This document shows, piece by piece, positions 1 to 10,388 of a stretch of 34,990 nucleotides of DNA. Numbering within the stretch: position 1 is the first letter of the stretch; the number at the start of each line of letters is the position of its first letter. Below the pieces are notes generated by a model, which was not told the origin of the DNA, ran no database searches, and saw nothing but the letters and a program-made list of their open reading frames with translations. The translations under genes were made by a program, and so were the position numbers. The stretch covers positions 1 to 34,990 of the forward strand of contig JAPYPK010000005.1 of NCBI GenBank assembly GCA_029937655.1, given 5' to 3'. The DNA is from Nitrospinaceae bacterium. GTDB lineage: Bacteria > Nitrospinota > Nitrospinia > Nitrospinales > VA-1.

Positions 1-2
1 GG

Positions 3-1322
3 GCCCGGTACTGTTTTCTCGGGTTTGACCCTTCAATTATCATTAGTATCAAGGGGAATGAGGTTGTTGTCGAAAAAAATGGTCAAGCAAAATCAATTTT
101 AATTACACAGGGAAACCCACTTGTTGGCCTTAAAGATATTCTGGCCCGTTACCAGCCTGTTGATGTGGAAGGCTTGCCTCGATTTTCTGGAGGTGCAGTT
201 GGTTTTGTTAGTTACGATATGGTTCGTTCTTTTGAGGATTTGCCCGAAGATACTGTGGATGACCTGCAAGTACCCGATGCTAGATTTGTAATCACAGATA
301 CTTTATTGATATTTGATAATGTTGCTCAAACAATAAAAATTGTTTCCAATGCTCATGTTGACAACGAAAATATTGAAGAATCGTACAATCAAGCGGTAAA
401 AAATATTGATGCGATTGAAAAAAAACTAAGAACGAGCCTTCCTGTTGATGTTAATAATAAAAATTCATCGAAAATAGATAGTTTAAACCGTATAGAATCT
501 AACTTTAAAAAAGAACATTTCATAAATTCTGTGCAGAAAATTAAGAATTATATTCTTGAGGGAGATGTCATTCAGGTAGTTTTGGCGCAGAGATTGAAAT
601 TTAATATCAGTAAAGATCCGTTTACAATTTACCGAGCATTAAGATCTATTAACCCTTCTCCTTATATGTATTATTTGAAGTTTGGTGACCTTGAAATTGT
701 TGGTTCTTCTCCAGAGATATTAGTTCGTCTAGAGGGTGACAAGATTGAAGTTCGGCCAATCGCCGGGACTCGTAAGCGAGGTCAATCAGAAGAGGAAGAT
801 CAAGCCTTAGAAAACGATCTCCTTAATGATGAAAAGGAATTAGCCGAACACATTATGTTGGTAGATTTGGGACGTAATGATGTTGGTCGAGTGGCAAAAA
901 CCAATTCTGTTTCAGTTAATGAAAAGTTTACTATTGAACGGTATTCACACGTCATGCACATAGTTTCGAATGTACAGGGTGAACTTAAGCAAGGTTTAGA
1001 TGGTTATGATGTTTTGGCCGCGACTTTTCCCGCAGGCACTTTGTCGGGCGCTCCCAAGGTAAGAGCTATGGAGATCATTGAGGAGTTGGAGCCTACTAGA
1101 AGGGGTTTGTACGGGGGTGCCGTGGGGTATATTAGTTTTAACGGTAACATGGATACTGCTATAGCCATTCGTACACTTTTGATAAAAAATAAAACAGCCT
1201 ACTTAGGTGTTGGTGCTGGAATTGTGGCTGATTCTATAGCGGAAAATGAATTTGAAGAAACCATGAATAAGGGCAAAGCCTTACTCAAGGCAATCGAATT
1301 AGCCGAGAAAGGACTTGTTTGA
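3..1322 (+). CDS. trpE: Anthranilate synthase component I (5'-partial; runs off the window start)
   Basis: The frame is open upstream of the listed ORF ([23 protein letters not shown]..). Chorismate-binding core motifs are present: [56 protein letters not shown]. Confidence 0.96.
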   Translation, partial: ARYCFLGFDPSIIISIKGNEVVVEKNGQAKSILITQGNPLVGLKDILARYQPVDVEGLPRFSGGAVGFVSYDMVRSFEDLPEDTVDDLQVPDARFVITDTLLIFDNVAQTIKIVSNAHVDNENIEESYNQAVKNIDAIEKKLRTSLPVDVNNKNSSKIDSLNRIESNFKKEHFINSVQKIKNYILEGDVIQVVLAQRLKFNISKDPFTIYRALRSINPSPYMYYLKFGDLEIVGSSPEILVRLEGDKIEVRPIAGTRKRGQSEEEDQALENDLLNDEKELAEHIMLVDLGRNDVGRVAKTNSVSVNEKFTIERYSHVMHIVSNVQGELKQGLDGYDVLAATFPAGTLSGAPKVRAMEIIEELEPTRRGLYGGAVGYISFNGNMDTAIAIRTLLIKNKTAYLGVGAGIVADSIAENEFEETMNKGKALLKAIELAEKGLV

Positions 1323-1885
1323 TGATCTTGATGATCGATAACTACGATTCATTTACCTATAACCTGGTTCAGTACTTAGGAGAACTAGGTGCAGAGGTTG
1401 TCGTGCACCGTAATGACAAAATAACTCTTAAAGATATAGATCAGTTAAATCCAGAAAAAATTGTGATTTCTCCAGGGCCTTGTACGCCAGAAAAAGCAGG
1501 TATTTCTATAGAAACAGCATGTCATTTTGCAGGAAAAATTCCTCTACTAGGGGTTTGTCTCGGGCACCAATCGATTGCTCGTGCTTTTGGGGGGGAAATC
1601 GTTAAAGCAAAAAAACTGATGCACGGAAAAACATCAATGGTTACGCATGATAATAAGCACCTATTTAACGGTTTACCTAACCCTTTTGAAGCTACTAGAT
1701 ACCATTCATTAGTTTTAAATAAAAATACTGTTCCCGATAAATTCGAAGTAACTGCGACGAGTGACGATGGTGAAATTATGGGAATAAGACATAAAAATAT
1801 GTTTATCGAGGGTGTGCAGTTTCATCCTGAATCTATTCTGACGACTAGCGGCAAAGATCTTCTGAAAAATTTTTTATTAATGTAG
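1322..1885 (+). CDS. trpG: Anthranilate synthase component II, glutamine amidotransferase
   Basis: [20 protein letters not shown]; class I GATase motif [21 protein letters not shown] at 1322 overlaps the trpE stop (TGATG); the ORF track uses TTG at 1319. Confidence 0.96.
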   Translation: MILMIDNYDSFTYNLVQYLGELGAEVVVHRNDKITLKDIDQLNPEKIVISPGPCTPEKAGISIETACHFAGKIPLLGVCLGHQSIARAFGGEIVKAKKLMHGKTSMVTHDNKHLFNGLPNPFEATRYHSLVLNKNTVPDKFEVTATSDDGEIMGIRHKNMFIEGVQFHPESILTTSGKDLLKNFLLM

Positions 1886-1899
1886 GCAGGTTAAATTAG

Positions 1900-2928
1900 T
1901 TGAGTGATTTATCGATGACTATTCATGATGCCTTAATACAAGTTTTAGACAAGGTAGACCTGAAAAAGGAAGAAATGGTATCGGTGATGACCCAAGTTAT
2001 GGAGGGGAGAGTGAAAGACTCCCAGTTAGGGGCTTTTCTCACTGCACTTCGTATGAAAGGAGAAAGCACGACCGAAATTGTTGGGGCAGCGCTGGTTATG
2101 CGCGACAAAGCAGAGCTACTTAAGGTCACAGCAGATCCTATTGTGGACACTTGTGGTACAGGAGGAGATGGAGCTAATACTTTTAATATATCCACGGCAG
2201 CTGCCTTTGTTGTAGCAGGCTGTGGTATTACTGTTGCCAAACATGGTAACAGGGCCGTTTCCAGTCGCTCCGGCAGTGCTGATGTCTTGAGTTGTCTCGG
2301 TGTAAATATAGAAGCAAGTAAAGCTATAGTTGAAAAATGTATTGATCGTGTGGGTATTGGGTTTCTTTTTGCTCCGCTTATGCATGGTGCAATGAAATAT
2401 GCGGCAGGGGTAAGAAAGGAACTGGGGTTTCGAACTATCTTCAATATATTAGGTCCGTTAACGAATCCAGCTGGTGCCCATGCTCAGGTAATTGGTGTTT
2501 ACGACTCTAGTCGAATAAAGCAAATTGCTGAGGTTCTAAGAGATCTTGGGGTTCGTCATGCTTTTGTAGTTTGCGGATGTGACGGGTTGGACGAAATTAC
2601 TCTAACGGGTACGACCAGAGTTTGCGAATTAGTAAAGGGAGAGGTTAAGGAGTACCTTCTAGAACCGGGTAGTTTTGGATTGGTTGCTTGTGATGGCAAA
2701 GATCTTACTGGTGGTTCACCTGATGAAAATGCAACTATTATAAAAAATATTTTATCGGGATTGAAAGGTCCGCATCGTGATATTGTTTTGATGAACGCTG
2801 CGGTAGCGATTATTGCTGGAGGAAAAGCAGATAACCTGGACGAAGCTATTGATTTATCTCGACAATCGATCGATACAGGATCTGCTGCAAAGAAACTCAA
2901 TGACCTTTGTCAGCTAAGTTATGAATAA
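1900..2928 (+). CDS. trpD: Anthranilate phosphoribosyltransferase
   Basis: DTCGTGGDGANTFNISTAAAFV, KHGNRAVSSRSGSADVLSCLG, RTIFNILGPLTNPA. Start is either TTG 1900 or ATG 1915. Confidence 0.95.
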   Translation: MSDLSMTIHDALIQVLDKVDLKKEEMVSVMTQVMEGRVKDSQLGAFLTALRMKGESTTEIVGAALVMRDKAELLKVTADPIVDTCGTGGDGANTFNISTAAAFVVAGCGITVAKHGNRAVSSRSGSADVLSCLGVNIEASKAIVEKCIDRVGIGFLFAPLMHGAMKYAAGVRKELGFRTIFNILGPLTNPAGAHAQVIGVYDSSRIKQIAEVLRDLGVRHAFVVCGCDGLDEITLTGTTRVCELVKGEVKEYLLEPGSFGLVACDGKDLTGGSPDENATIIKNILSGLKGPHRDIVLMNAAVAIIAGGKADNLDEAIDLSRQSIDTGSAAKKLNDLCQLSYE

Positions 2929-2932
2929 GCAG

Positions 2933-2953
2933 AGCGCAAACAGCGCTTTTTTT
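2933..2953 (+). terminator. Possible short intrinsic terminator or attenuator between trpD and trpC
   Basis: AGCGC-aaaca-GCGCT directly followed by a run of T (AGCGCAAACAGCGCTTTTTTT). The stem is only 5 bp but GC-rich. Confidence 0.45.
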
Positions 2954-3021
2954 GTTCTGATTTTATGGTTTATTCTATAGAAGAACCATTAATTATTTAT
3001 CTTTAAATTTGGTATTCAAAG

Positions 3022-3834
3022 GTGCCTGATATACTTGATAAAATTTTTTCGGACAAAAAGGAAGAGCTTGACAAGGTCAAGCGTAAGTTGTCACTGTCCG
3101 ATGTAAAAAATCGCATCGCCAACAAAAACTATGAGATTCGAGATATTAGAAAATCTCTCCAGTTGGCGGAGAGATCGAGTATTATTGCCGAAATTAAACC
3201 GCGCACCCCCTTTAAAGGCATCCTCTTAAATAATGTGGATCCGTTGGCTATTGCGAGAATATATGCAGACAATGGGGCAGCAGCTCTTTCGATTCTGACA
3301 GAGTCTAAATACTTCGGAGGAAGTCTTTCATCGTTAGAAAGTGCAAGAGAGCAGGTCAGTATTCCCCTCCTGAGGAAAGATTTTATTTTTGATGAGTACC
3401 AGGTTTTTGAAGCCAGAGCGTTTGGCGCAGATTTATTTCTTCTTATCGCTACTTGGTTGGATAGAAACCACTTGGCCGATCTTCTTGCATTGGGGAATGA
3501 ATTAGGGCTTCCTGCTCTCGTCGAAACACACAATGAAAAGGACATGGAAAAGGCCTTCGTCGCTGGAGCTACCATTCTTGGTATTAATAACAGAGACTTG
3601 GCCAGTGGAAAAACCGATTTGAAAATTTCTAGACGACTGATTCCAATGGCGCTTCAAGTCCCGGACAACTTGTTGGTATGCGAGAGTGGTATCCATTCTA
3701 GGAAGGAAATAGAAGAGTTTGAAGAGTTAGGGGCGCACTCTTTCTTGATTGGAGAAAGTTTGATGACCGCTAAAAATATTGGGGATAAATTGAGGGAGTT
3801 TACAGGTGCTAGAAAAGTTTCAACCACGAATTAA
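3022..3834 (+). CDS. trpC: Indole-3-glycerol phosphate synthase
   Basis: SSIIAEIKPRTPFKG, LLRKDFIFDEYQVFEARAFGAD, GINNRDL, VCESGI. GTG start. Confidence 0.95.
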   Translation: MPDILDKIFSDKKEELDKVKRKLSLSDVKNRIANKNYEIRDIRKSLQLAERSSIIAEIKPRTPFKGILLNNVDPLAIARIYADNGAAALSILTESKYFGGSLSSLESAREQVSIPLLRKDFIFDEYQVFEARAFGADLFLLIATWLDRNHLADLLALGNELGLPALVETHNEKDMEKAFVAGATILGINNRDLASGKTDLKISRRLIPMALQVPDNLLVCESGIHSRKEIEEFEELGAHSFLIGESLMTAKNIGDKLREFTGARKVSTTN

Positions 3835-4441
3835 GGTGAAGGTTTGCGGTACGACTAGTCTCAAGGATGCTCTGCTCGCAGTTGATAGTGGGGCCGATGC
3901 GGTTGGGTTTATTTTTTATAAGAAGAGCCCTCGTTACATAGCACAGAGGGAAGTTAAAGATATTATTGCCGAGTTACCGCCTTTTATTGAAGCTGTGGGA
4001 GTTTTTGTAAATGATACATCTGATAAGGTTAATCGCGTTGCAGAACAGTGTAGATTGACAGCTGTTCAACTTCACGGAGATGAGTCTCCTGCGTTTTGTC
4101 GGCGTATCAAGAGACGAGTTATCAAAGCAATTAGAGTGGAGGGTGCTAATTCGCTCAAGGGAATGCTGAATTATGACGTGAGTGGATTTTTGCTTGATTC
4201 TTACTCAGACGAAAGCAGAGGGGGAACTGGTAAAATTTTTGATTGGAATCTTGCGCTCCGAGCAAAAAAACAGGGGCCAGTTATCCTTGCGGGTGGGCTT
4301 AACCCATATAATGTTTATACAGCAATCCACAGGGTGAAACCTTATGGGGTGGATGTTTGTTCTGGTGTAGAAAAATCTCCGGGAATAAAGGATTCGAGGA
4401 AAATAGATGAGTTTATTAAATCTGTTCGTAAGTTCAGGTAG
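3806..4441 (+). CDS. trpF: Phosphoribosylanthranilate isomerase
   Basis: IKVKVCGTTSLKDALLAVDSGADAVGFIFYKKSPRYI, LHGDESP, GLNPYNV, GVDVCSGVEKSPGIKD. GTG start at 3806 or 3836. Confidence 0.94.
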   Translation: MLEKFQPRIKVKVCGTTSLKDALLAVDSGADAVGFIFYKKSPRYIAQREVKDIIAELPPFIEAVGVFVNDTSDKVNRVAEQCRLTAVQLHGDESPAFCRRIKRRVIKAIRVEGANSLKGMLNYDVSGFLLDSYSDESRGGTGKIFDWNLALRAKKQGPVILAGGLNPYNVYTAIHRVKPYGVDVCSGVEKSPGIKDSRKIDEFIKSVRKFR

Positions 4442-4539
4442 AGTTTTATTTGTATATAGTACGTAGATAATTTTTAAAAGAGACAACCTTCTCTTAATTT
4501 AGTGTCAGATTAAACGAAACATATTAAAGAGCTGAGTAA

Positions 4540-5751
4540 ATGGACGGAAAATCAAAGGATATAGAATTTCCTGATGCAAGGGGGCACTATGGTCAGTTCG
4601 GTGGTAAATATGTAATAGAGACCTTGATGCCAGCCTTAGAATCTCTGGAACAACTTTATGAAGAAGCCCGAAACGATCCGAAATTTCAAAGTGATTTGAA
4701 ATATTATTTGCGGGAATATGTGGGGCGCCCAACACCACTTTTTTTTGCGGAGCGTCTTACAAAGTTTCTAGGTGGAGCAAGGATATACCTTAAACGCGAA
4801 GACTTAAATCATACAGGAGCCCATAAGATTAATAATACTATCGGGAGCGCTCTTTTAACCCTTCGAATGGGCAAAAAAAGAGTGATTGCCGAGACAGGTG
4901 CCGGGCAGCACGGGGTGGCGACGGCAACAGCTGCAGCTCTTTTTGGATTGAAGTGTGATGTTTTTATGGGCGAAGAGGATATCAAGCGGCAGGCTCTTAA
5001 CGTTTTTCGCATGAAACTATTAGGGGCGAGGGTAGTTCCTGTGTCAGCAGGGACGCGTACTCTAAAGGATGCTACGAGTGAAGCCATTCGAGAGTGGATC
5101 ACTTCAGTAGAAACTACACATTATATTATAGGCTCTGTAGTCGGGCCTCATCCTTATCCTATGATAGTCCGTAATTTTCAACGGGTCATTGGTGATGAGG
5201 TGAGTGAACAAATTATGAAACTTGAAAAACGGTTGCCTGATGTATGCGTCGCTTGTGTAGGTGGTGGGAGTAATGCTATGGGGCTTTTTTATCCGTTTGT
5301 TGAAAATAAGAAAATAAGACTTGTGGGGGTCGAGGCAGCAGGCTTTGGTATCGAATCAGGAAAACATGGAGCAACGCTAGGTCACGGAAGTACCGGGGTT
5401 CTTCATGGCATGATGAGCTATCTTCTGCATGATCAAGACGGGCAAGTTCGAGAGGCGCACTCTATTTCTGCAGGACTAGATTATCCTGGAGTAGGGTGCG
5501 AACATAGTTATCTTAAGTCAACTGGTCGAGCGCAATATGAAAGTATCACAGACGAAGAAGCGTTAGATGGTTTTAAATTGCTGTCGAATAAAGAAGGTAT
5601 TATACCAGCGCTTGAGACGGCTCATGCAATAGCCCATGTGGCTAAAATGGCTCCGAAAATGGATAAAGACGCGGTTATTGTTGTTTGCTTATCAGGTAGA
5701 GGTGATAAGGATGTTAATCAGGTGGCTGATCGCATGGAGATGGGTTTGTGA
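4540..5751 (+). CDS. trpB: Tryptophan synthase beta chain
   Basis: [33 protein letters not shown] (PLP Lys), [24 protein letters not shown]. Confidence 0.97.
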   Translation: MDGKSKDIEFPDARGHYGQFGGKYVIETLMPALESLEQLYEEARNDPKFQSDLKYYLREYVGRPTPLFFAERLTKFLGGARIYLKREDLNHTGAHKINNTIGSALLTLRMGKKRVIAETGAGQHGVATATAAALFGLKCDVFMGEEDIKRQALNVFRMKLLGARVVPVSAGTRTLKDATSEAIREWITSVETTHYIIGSVVGPHPYPMIVRNFQRVIGDEVSEQIMKLEKRLPDVCVACVGGGSNAMGLFYPFVENKKIRLVGVEAAGFGIESGKHGATLGHGSTGVLHGMMSYLLHDQDGQVREAHSISAGLDYPGVGCEHSYLKSTGRAQYESITDEEALDGFKLLSNKEGIIPALETAHAIAHVAKMAPKMDKDAVIVVCLSGRGDKDVNQVADRMEMGL

Positions 5752-6551
5752 CTCGTTTAACAAGCTGCTTTGAAAAACTAAAAATGGAAAACCGTAAAGC
5801 CCTTGTGGTTTTTATTACAGCGGGAGATCCTGACCTTGATGCAACTAAAAATATCCTTGATGTCATAGATGATAGCGGAGCAGATATAATTGAACTGGGA
5901 GTACCCTTTTCCGATCCTCTGGCAGATGGTCCTATAATTCAGGCCTCAGCTTTACGGGCGCTTAAGAGTGGGACGACCTTGAGAAAGATTCTTTCCTTGG
6001 TTAAAGATATTCGTAAAAACCGTGACCTTCCTATTGTATTAATGACAAGTTTTAACCCTGTTTTTGTATATGGTGAGAAACAGTTTGTCGAAGATGCTGT
6101 GTCGGTTGGGGTAGATGGTGTTATTGTTCCTGATCTTCCCCCTGAAGAGTCGATCGAACTTTCAGCTTGCGCAGAAAAAAAGGGACTTGATGTTATACAT
6201 CTGTTAGCACCTACTAGCCCGGATGAGCGAATACATATGATTGCTAAGCAGAGTAGAGGTTTTATTTATTACGTTTCTCTTACCGGAACGACTGGTGTGC
6301 GGACACAACTTGCTGACGGGTTACGTAATAGAGTGGCATCGATTAAATTAAAATCAGACCTCCCAGTACTTATCGGGTTTGGTATTTCGAATCCTGATTT
6401 AGCACGTGAGGCAGTGAAATTTTCTGATGGAGTTATTGTTGGGAGTGCTGTTGTTGAAATAATTGAAAAAAATTCTGACTCAATTCAAAGGAATAAAAAA
6501 TTAGCCGACTTTGTGACCTCGGTGAAACAAGCCATTAGCAATTCCAGTTAA
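5748..6551 (+). CDS. trpA: Tryptophan synthase alpha chain
   Basis: [68 protein letters not shown] start overlaps the trpB stop (GTGA). Confidence 0.96.
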   Translation: MTRLTSCFEKLKMENRKALVVFITAGDPDLDATKNILDVIDDSGADIIELGVPFSDPLADGPIIQASALRALKSGTTLRKILSLVKDIRKNRDLPIVLMTSFNPVFVYGEKQFVEDAVSVGVDGVIVPDLPPEESIELSACAEKKGLDVIHLLAPTSPDERIHMIAKQSRGFIYYVSLTGTTGVRTQLADGLRNRVASIKLKSDLPVLIGFGISNPDLAREAVKFSDGVIVGSAVVEIIEKNSDSIQRNKKLADFVTSVKQAISNSS

Positions 6552-7253
6552 ATGAGAGATCTCCATGGATCTACCCCGATAACGTCTGTTATTATTCCCG
6601 CCTTCAATGAAGAGACATCCATCGGACTCGTTCTCGATAATTTGCCCCAAGAAAGATTAAAAGAAATTATAGTTGTTAATAATGGTTCAACTGACAAGAC
6701 CGCTTGTGTGGCGAAAAAACATGGTGCCAGAGTAGTTGACGAGACCCTTCGTGGATATGGGGCAGCCTGCCTTAAAGGGATTTCTGAGCTTGATGATCCT
6801 GAGATCGTTGTTTTTATCGATGGCGATTTTAGTGACTTTCCTGAAGAAATTGAAAGTTTAGTTAAGCCAATTGTAGAAAATCGAGCAGACTTTGTTTTAG
6901 GAAGTCGTATGATTTTTCCTGAAAGTCGGGCTGCGTTATTACCACAAGCTAGATATGGAAATCTTTTGGCGGTATTCCTTATGAAGTTATTTTTTCGATG
7001 TCAGTTTACTGACCTCGGTCCATTTCGGGCTATTCGTTATCAGTCTTTGAAAGAAATAAGTATGACTGATAAAAACTTTGGGTGGACAGTTGAAATGCAG
7101 ATAAAGGTAGTAAAACATGGTTTGCGTATTATGGAAATTCCAGTGCACTACAGAAAGCGTATCGGTGTATCTAAAATTACCGGAACTATATCTGGAACTT
7201 TCAAGGCAGGCACGAAAATAATCTTCACGATATTTAAATATTTGTTAACCTGA
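6552..7253 (+). CDS. Glycosyltransferase family 2 (dolichyl-phosphate-mannose-synthase-like)
   Basis: SVIIPAFNEETSIGLVLDNLP, IVVNNGSTDKTA, VFIDGDFSD, GSRM, TDLGPFRAIR. ATG starts directly after the trpA TAA. Confidence 0.88.
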   Translation: MRDLHGSTPITSVIIPAFNEETSIGLVLDNLPQERLKEIIVVNNGSTDKTACVAKKHGARVVDETLRGYGAACLKGISELDDPEIVVFIDGDFSDFPEEIESLVKPIVENRADFVLGSRMIFPESRAALLPQARYGNLLAVFLMKLFFRCQFTDLGPFRAIRYQSLKEISMTDKNFGWTVEMQIKVVKHGLRIMEIPVHYRKRIGVSKITGTISGTFKAGTKIIFTIFKYLLT

Positions 7254-7288
7254 TTGCTCAAATATTACAAATTTTAGCGTTGAGATAA

Positions 7289-8095
7289 ATGTTTTCCTTT
7301 TCTGTGAAATCCTCGTCAGTTTTAAAAGCTACACTCTTTTTGTTTATGGTTTTTTTTGGGGGCACGAATTTTTGTTATGGGAATGACTCCATTAAAGAGT
7401 TGATACACGGTAGGCTGAGCGCGGATAAAAAGACATTAGATTTAAGTGGAGGAAAGATTGGCCCTCGTGGTGCTAAAGTCTTGGCAGGTATGAGTTTGCT
7501 TGCGAATGTAGAGATACTTCTATTACAAGGAAACAAGATCAAATATGCAGGGATAAAAAATCTAGCAAAATCACCTCATTCCACAAATCTCAAACACCTT
7601 GATCTATGGGGTAATATGATTGGAGATATGGGGTTAAAAGTTCTTTCTGAATCAAGCTTTATAAAAGGACTGGAGGTTCTAAAGCTCTGGAAAAATGAAA
7701 TAGGTGACGATAGTTTGGAGTTAATGGTCAAGTCTTCTAATTTTAAACATTTGAAGACTCTTATGTTAAACAACAATATGGTCACTCCAGTCGGGGCGGG
7801 TTATTTGGCAAACCCGGATGTGTTTCCTCAGTTGGAAACACTAAATTTATTTCGTAATTCAATTGGAGACGAGGGTGCTCTCCTATTTTCGCATTCGAAA
7901 CCATTCGTTAACCTAAAGTCTTTTTTTGTTGGTGAAAATAATCTTACGGATAATGGAGCCATAGCACTCATAAAATCAAATTCATTTCCAAGTCTTGAAG
8001 TTTTGGATATGGTAAAAAACCATTTGGGCGAAGAGACCAGTATCGCAGTCTTTATGTCCCGTAAAAAGAATAAAGTTCAAATTGTCATTCGTTAA
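7289..8095 (+). CDS. Secreted leucine-rich-repeat protein (ribonuclease-inhibitor type)
   Basis: N-terminal hydrophobic signal peptide. About 7 repeats with a 27-residue period, e.g. LEVLKLWKNEIGDDSLELMVKSSNFKH / LKTLMLNNNMVTPVGAGYLANPDVFPQ / LETLNLFRNSIGDEGALLFSHSKPFVN. Confidence 0.82.
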   Translation: MFSFSVKSSSVLKATLFLFMVFFGGTNFCYGNDSIKELIHGRLSADKKTLDLSGGKIGPRGAKVLAGMSLLANVEILLLQGNKIKYAGIKNLAKSPHSTNLKHLDLWGNMIGDMGLKVLSESSFIKGLEVLKLWKNEIGDDSLELMVKSSNFKHLKTLMLNNNMVTPVGAGYLANPDVFPQLETLNLFRNSIGDEGALLFSHSKPFVNLKSFFVGENNLTDNGAIALIKSNSFPSLEVLDMVKNHLGEETSIAVFMSRKKNKVQIVIR

Positions 8096-8169
8096 ATCTA
8101 AGTAGTATGAAGTCTTAGTCTTTGGCCGCAGATTTCGGTTAATGTAAGTGAAATTTTAATACTGAATTT

Positions 8170-10311
8170 ATGACTCTGACAGGAAAAATAATTGGACTGA
8201 TAGTTTTGGTATTTAAATTGTGTGTTGTTGCGCCGGTTCAGTCAGTAGAAAATTATCCGTACCCGTCTATCGGTGATGGTAAACGTGGGATAGATGTGTC
8301 TTTGACTTTAGTGGATGGAATTGCTACTGACCCACGGGGTAATATATACATTTCTCACCGTTCTCAGAACCGTATTCGTAAGCTCAGCCCCAATGGTACT
8401 ATTACTACGATTGCTGGTAATGGTATTGCTGGGTTTTCTGGTGATGACGTGCCTGCCCTAGAATCTTCTTTGAATTTTCCTGCTGGTTTGGTTTTTGATA
8501 AAGGAAATCTTTATGTAGCTGATCGTAATAATCATCGTATCCGAAAAATTGACTCAAATGGAATTATCAGCACAGTTGCGGGAACAGGAATACCAAAGTG
8601 TTGTAACGATAATGGTCTTGCGGTGGCAGCCCATCTTCATTTTCCATCAGATGTTGATGTGGATACTGATGGGAATCTATATATTTCGGATCGATCCAAT
8701 AACCGCATTCGCAAAGTTAATTCGGATGGGATCATTACAACCATAGCCGGTGTGGGGGAACCCGGATATGGAGGAGATTTTGGACCCGCGGATAAAGCGC
8801 TTTTGAAATACCCATTTGGTATTAGTCTTGATAATAAAGGAAATTTTTACATTGCAGACCGAGGTAATAACCGAGTACGTAAAATTGATCAGCGGGGAAT
8901 CATTACAACCATTGCTGGAGATGGTACTCATTCATTTGGCGGAGACTATGGCCCGGCAAATCAATCAAGTCTGGCATTTCCAACAGATGTAATTGTCGAT
9001 TCGCTTGGAATAGTTTACATAGCCGACCGTAATAATAATCGTGTCCGTAAGATTGACCCGTTGGGTGTTATTACTACTTTAATGGGATTAAGCCAGACCG
9101 AATTTAATGGAGATAATGAAATTTCAGCCGAAACTACCTTGCACCTCCCTTTTGCTCTAGCTCTTAATGGTGAAGACCGTTTGCTGGTTGTGGACCGCAA
9201 TCACTTTCGAGTGAGAGAAGTTAGGCTTCAAAGTAATCAAGTCGAAACTGTAGCAGGGAATGGAACCTTTTTATTCAGAGGAGATGGCGGACCTGGTGGT
9301 GGTGCTACTTTGGATGCTCCATCAGGAATTGCCGTAGACAGTAAAGGGAATGTGTTGTTTGCCGATCGTTTACACCAGCGAATACGAAAGGTTGGGAGTA
9401 ATGGCATTATCGAGACCGTTATAGGAAATGGAAAACAGGGAAATGAAGGTAATGGGCGACCGGGTATTGAGGCAACACTTCACCTTCCAGAGGTTTTAGT
9501 AATGGACCACGAAGATAACATTTACTTAACTCAACGCACCGGGAATGCTTGGATCATCCGTAAGTCTGATGCCGAAGGTATTATTACGCATTTTGCTGGC
9601 AATGGAAGACAAGGAAATACTGGAGACGGCGGACCTGCAATCGAGGCCTCATTTCATACGATAAGTGATATAGCCGCGGACGGTAGTGGCAATATTTTTA
9701 TTGCGGATTCAATTAATAGAAATATTCGTAAGATTGATAAGCAGGGGATTATTTCTACGATTTCCGAATCTAACTTAGAGGCCCTAGGGGTAGAAGTTCA
9801 CCCAAATGGTATTGTTGTTGACAAGGTAGGCAGTATTTTCTTTTCGGATTCAGGTAGCAGTAAAGTTTATAAAATAAATACGAGCGGTGCTATTACATTA
9901 ATTGCAGGAACTGGTGATTTTGGTGACCATGGAGATGAAGGACCAGCTCTGGAAGCCGGTCTTAGATCACCTGGAGGGTTAGCAATTGGGCCAGATGGGT
10001 TTTTGTACATTGCCGAGCAGACAACCCACCGCATTCGTAAGGTAGACTCAAGTGGAATTATTACTGGATATGCAGGTACTGGAAAATTTGGGTATTCAGG
10101 CGATGGAGGACCAGCGATTGAAGCGAATATTAAAACTCCGTTTCGTATGGATTTTGATAGGGAGGGGAATCTTTATTTTTCTGATCGAGACAACAATCGT
10201 GTTCGAAAAGTTGATGCTAGTGGGATAATAACTACTATTGCGGGACATAGTAACATCGGTTGGTTGCAGGATGGACTAGAGGTTCGCATTACAGTGCATA
10301 ATTTCCCTTAA
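8170..10311 (+). CDS. Secreted NHL-repeat beta-propeller protein
   Basis: Signal peptide followed by tandem ~56-aa units: xGIITTIAGxGxxGxxGDxGPAxxAxLxxPxGIxxDxxGNLYIADRxNNRVRKI. Confidence 0.9.
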   Translation: MTLTGKIIGLIVLVFKLCVVAPVQSVENYPYPSIGDGKRGIDVSLTLVDGIATDPRGNIYISHRSQNRIRKLSPNGTITTIAGNGIAGFSGDDVPALESSLNFPAGLVFDKGNLYVADRNNHRIRKIDSNGIISTVAGTGIPKCCNDNGLAVAAHLHFPSDVDVDTDGNLYISDRSNNRIRKVNSDGIITTIAGVGEPGYGGDFGPADKALLKYPFGISLDNKGNFYIADRGNNRVRKIDQRGIITTIAGDGTHSFGGDYGPANQSSLAFPTDVIVDSLGIVYIADRNNNRVRKIDPLGVITTLMGLSQTEFNGDNEISAETTLHLPFALALNGEDRLLVVDRNHFRVREVRLQSNQVETVAGNGTFLFRGDGGPGGGATLDAPSGIAVDSKGNVLFADRLHQRIRKVGSNGIIETVIGNGKQGNEGNGRPGIEATLHLPEVLVMDHEDNIYLTQRTGNAWIIRKSDAEGIITHFAGNGRQGNTGDGGPAIEASFHTISDIAADGSGNIFIADSINRNIRKIDKQGIISTISESNLEALGVEVHPNGIVVDKVGSIFFSDSGSSKVYKINTSGAITLIAGTGDFGDHGDEGPALEAGLRSPGGLAIGPDGFLYIAEQTTHRIRKVDSSGIITGYAGTGKFGYSGDGGPAIEANIKTPFRMDFDREGNLYFSDRDNNRVRKVDASGIITTIAGHSNIGWLQDGLEVRITVHNFP
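8308..10280 (+). repeat. Tandem coding repeat of ~168 bp (NHL units) within the propeller gene
   Basis: Recurring DNA/protein words such as 'ATTACNACNATTGCTGG' and 'GAPyCGTAATAATCGTRTNCGNAAAATTGA' at ~168-bp spacing; about 11 full units plus split terminal halves. Confidence 0.8.
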
Positions 10312-10388
10312 TTATCTTTGCCCGCTGTCAGAGTCGGCATGTTTTACACTTGCTTGGCACGCATGCGGTATTTTAATTGATATTGCGC

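Noticed and set aside
1923-2900. Long minus-strand ORFs (173, 89 and 114 aa) antisense to trpD
   Set aside because: They lie opposite a clearly coding trpD with strong motifs. The translations are low-complexity and match no family; treated as shadow ORFs.
3129-3575. 148-aa minus-strand ORF antisense to trpC
   Set aside because: Shadow ORF of a confidently identified gene; no start context or domain.
4469-4500. AAGAGA-caacct-TCTCTT hairpin between trpF and trpB as terminator
   Set aside because: The stem is short and AT-rich and is followed by TTAATTT rather than a clean T-run; too weak to call.
8308-10280. Regularly spaced repeats considered as a CRISPR-like or mobile repeat array
   Set aside because: Spacing is ~168 bp, in frame, and encodes NHL units; it is a coding tandem repeat.
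10312-10388. CGCATGCG palindrome in the convergent NHL/PilZ gap considered as a terminator
   Set aside because: It is an 8-bp palindrome with no loop and no adjacent T-tract.
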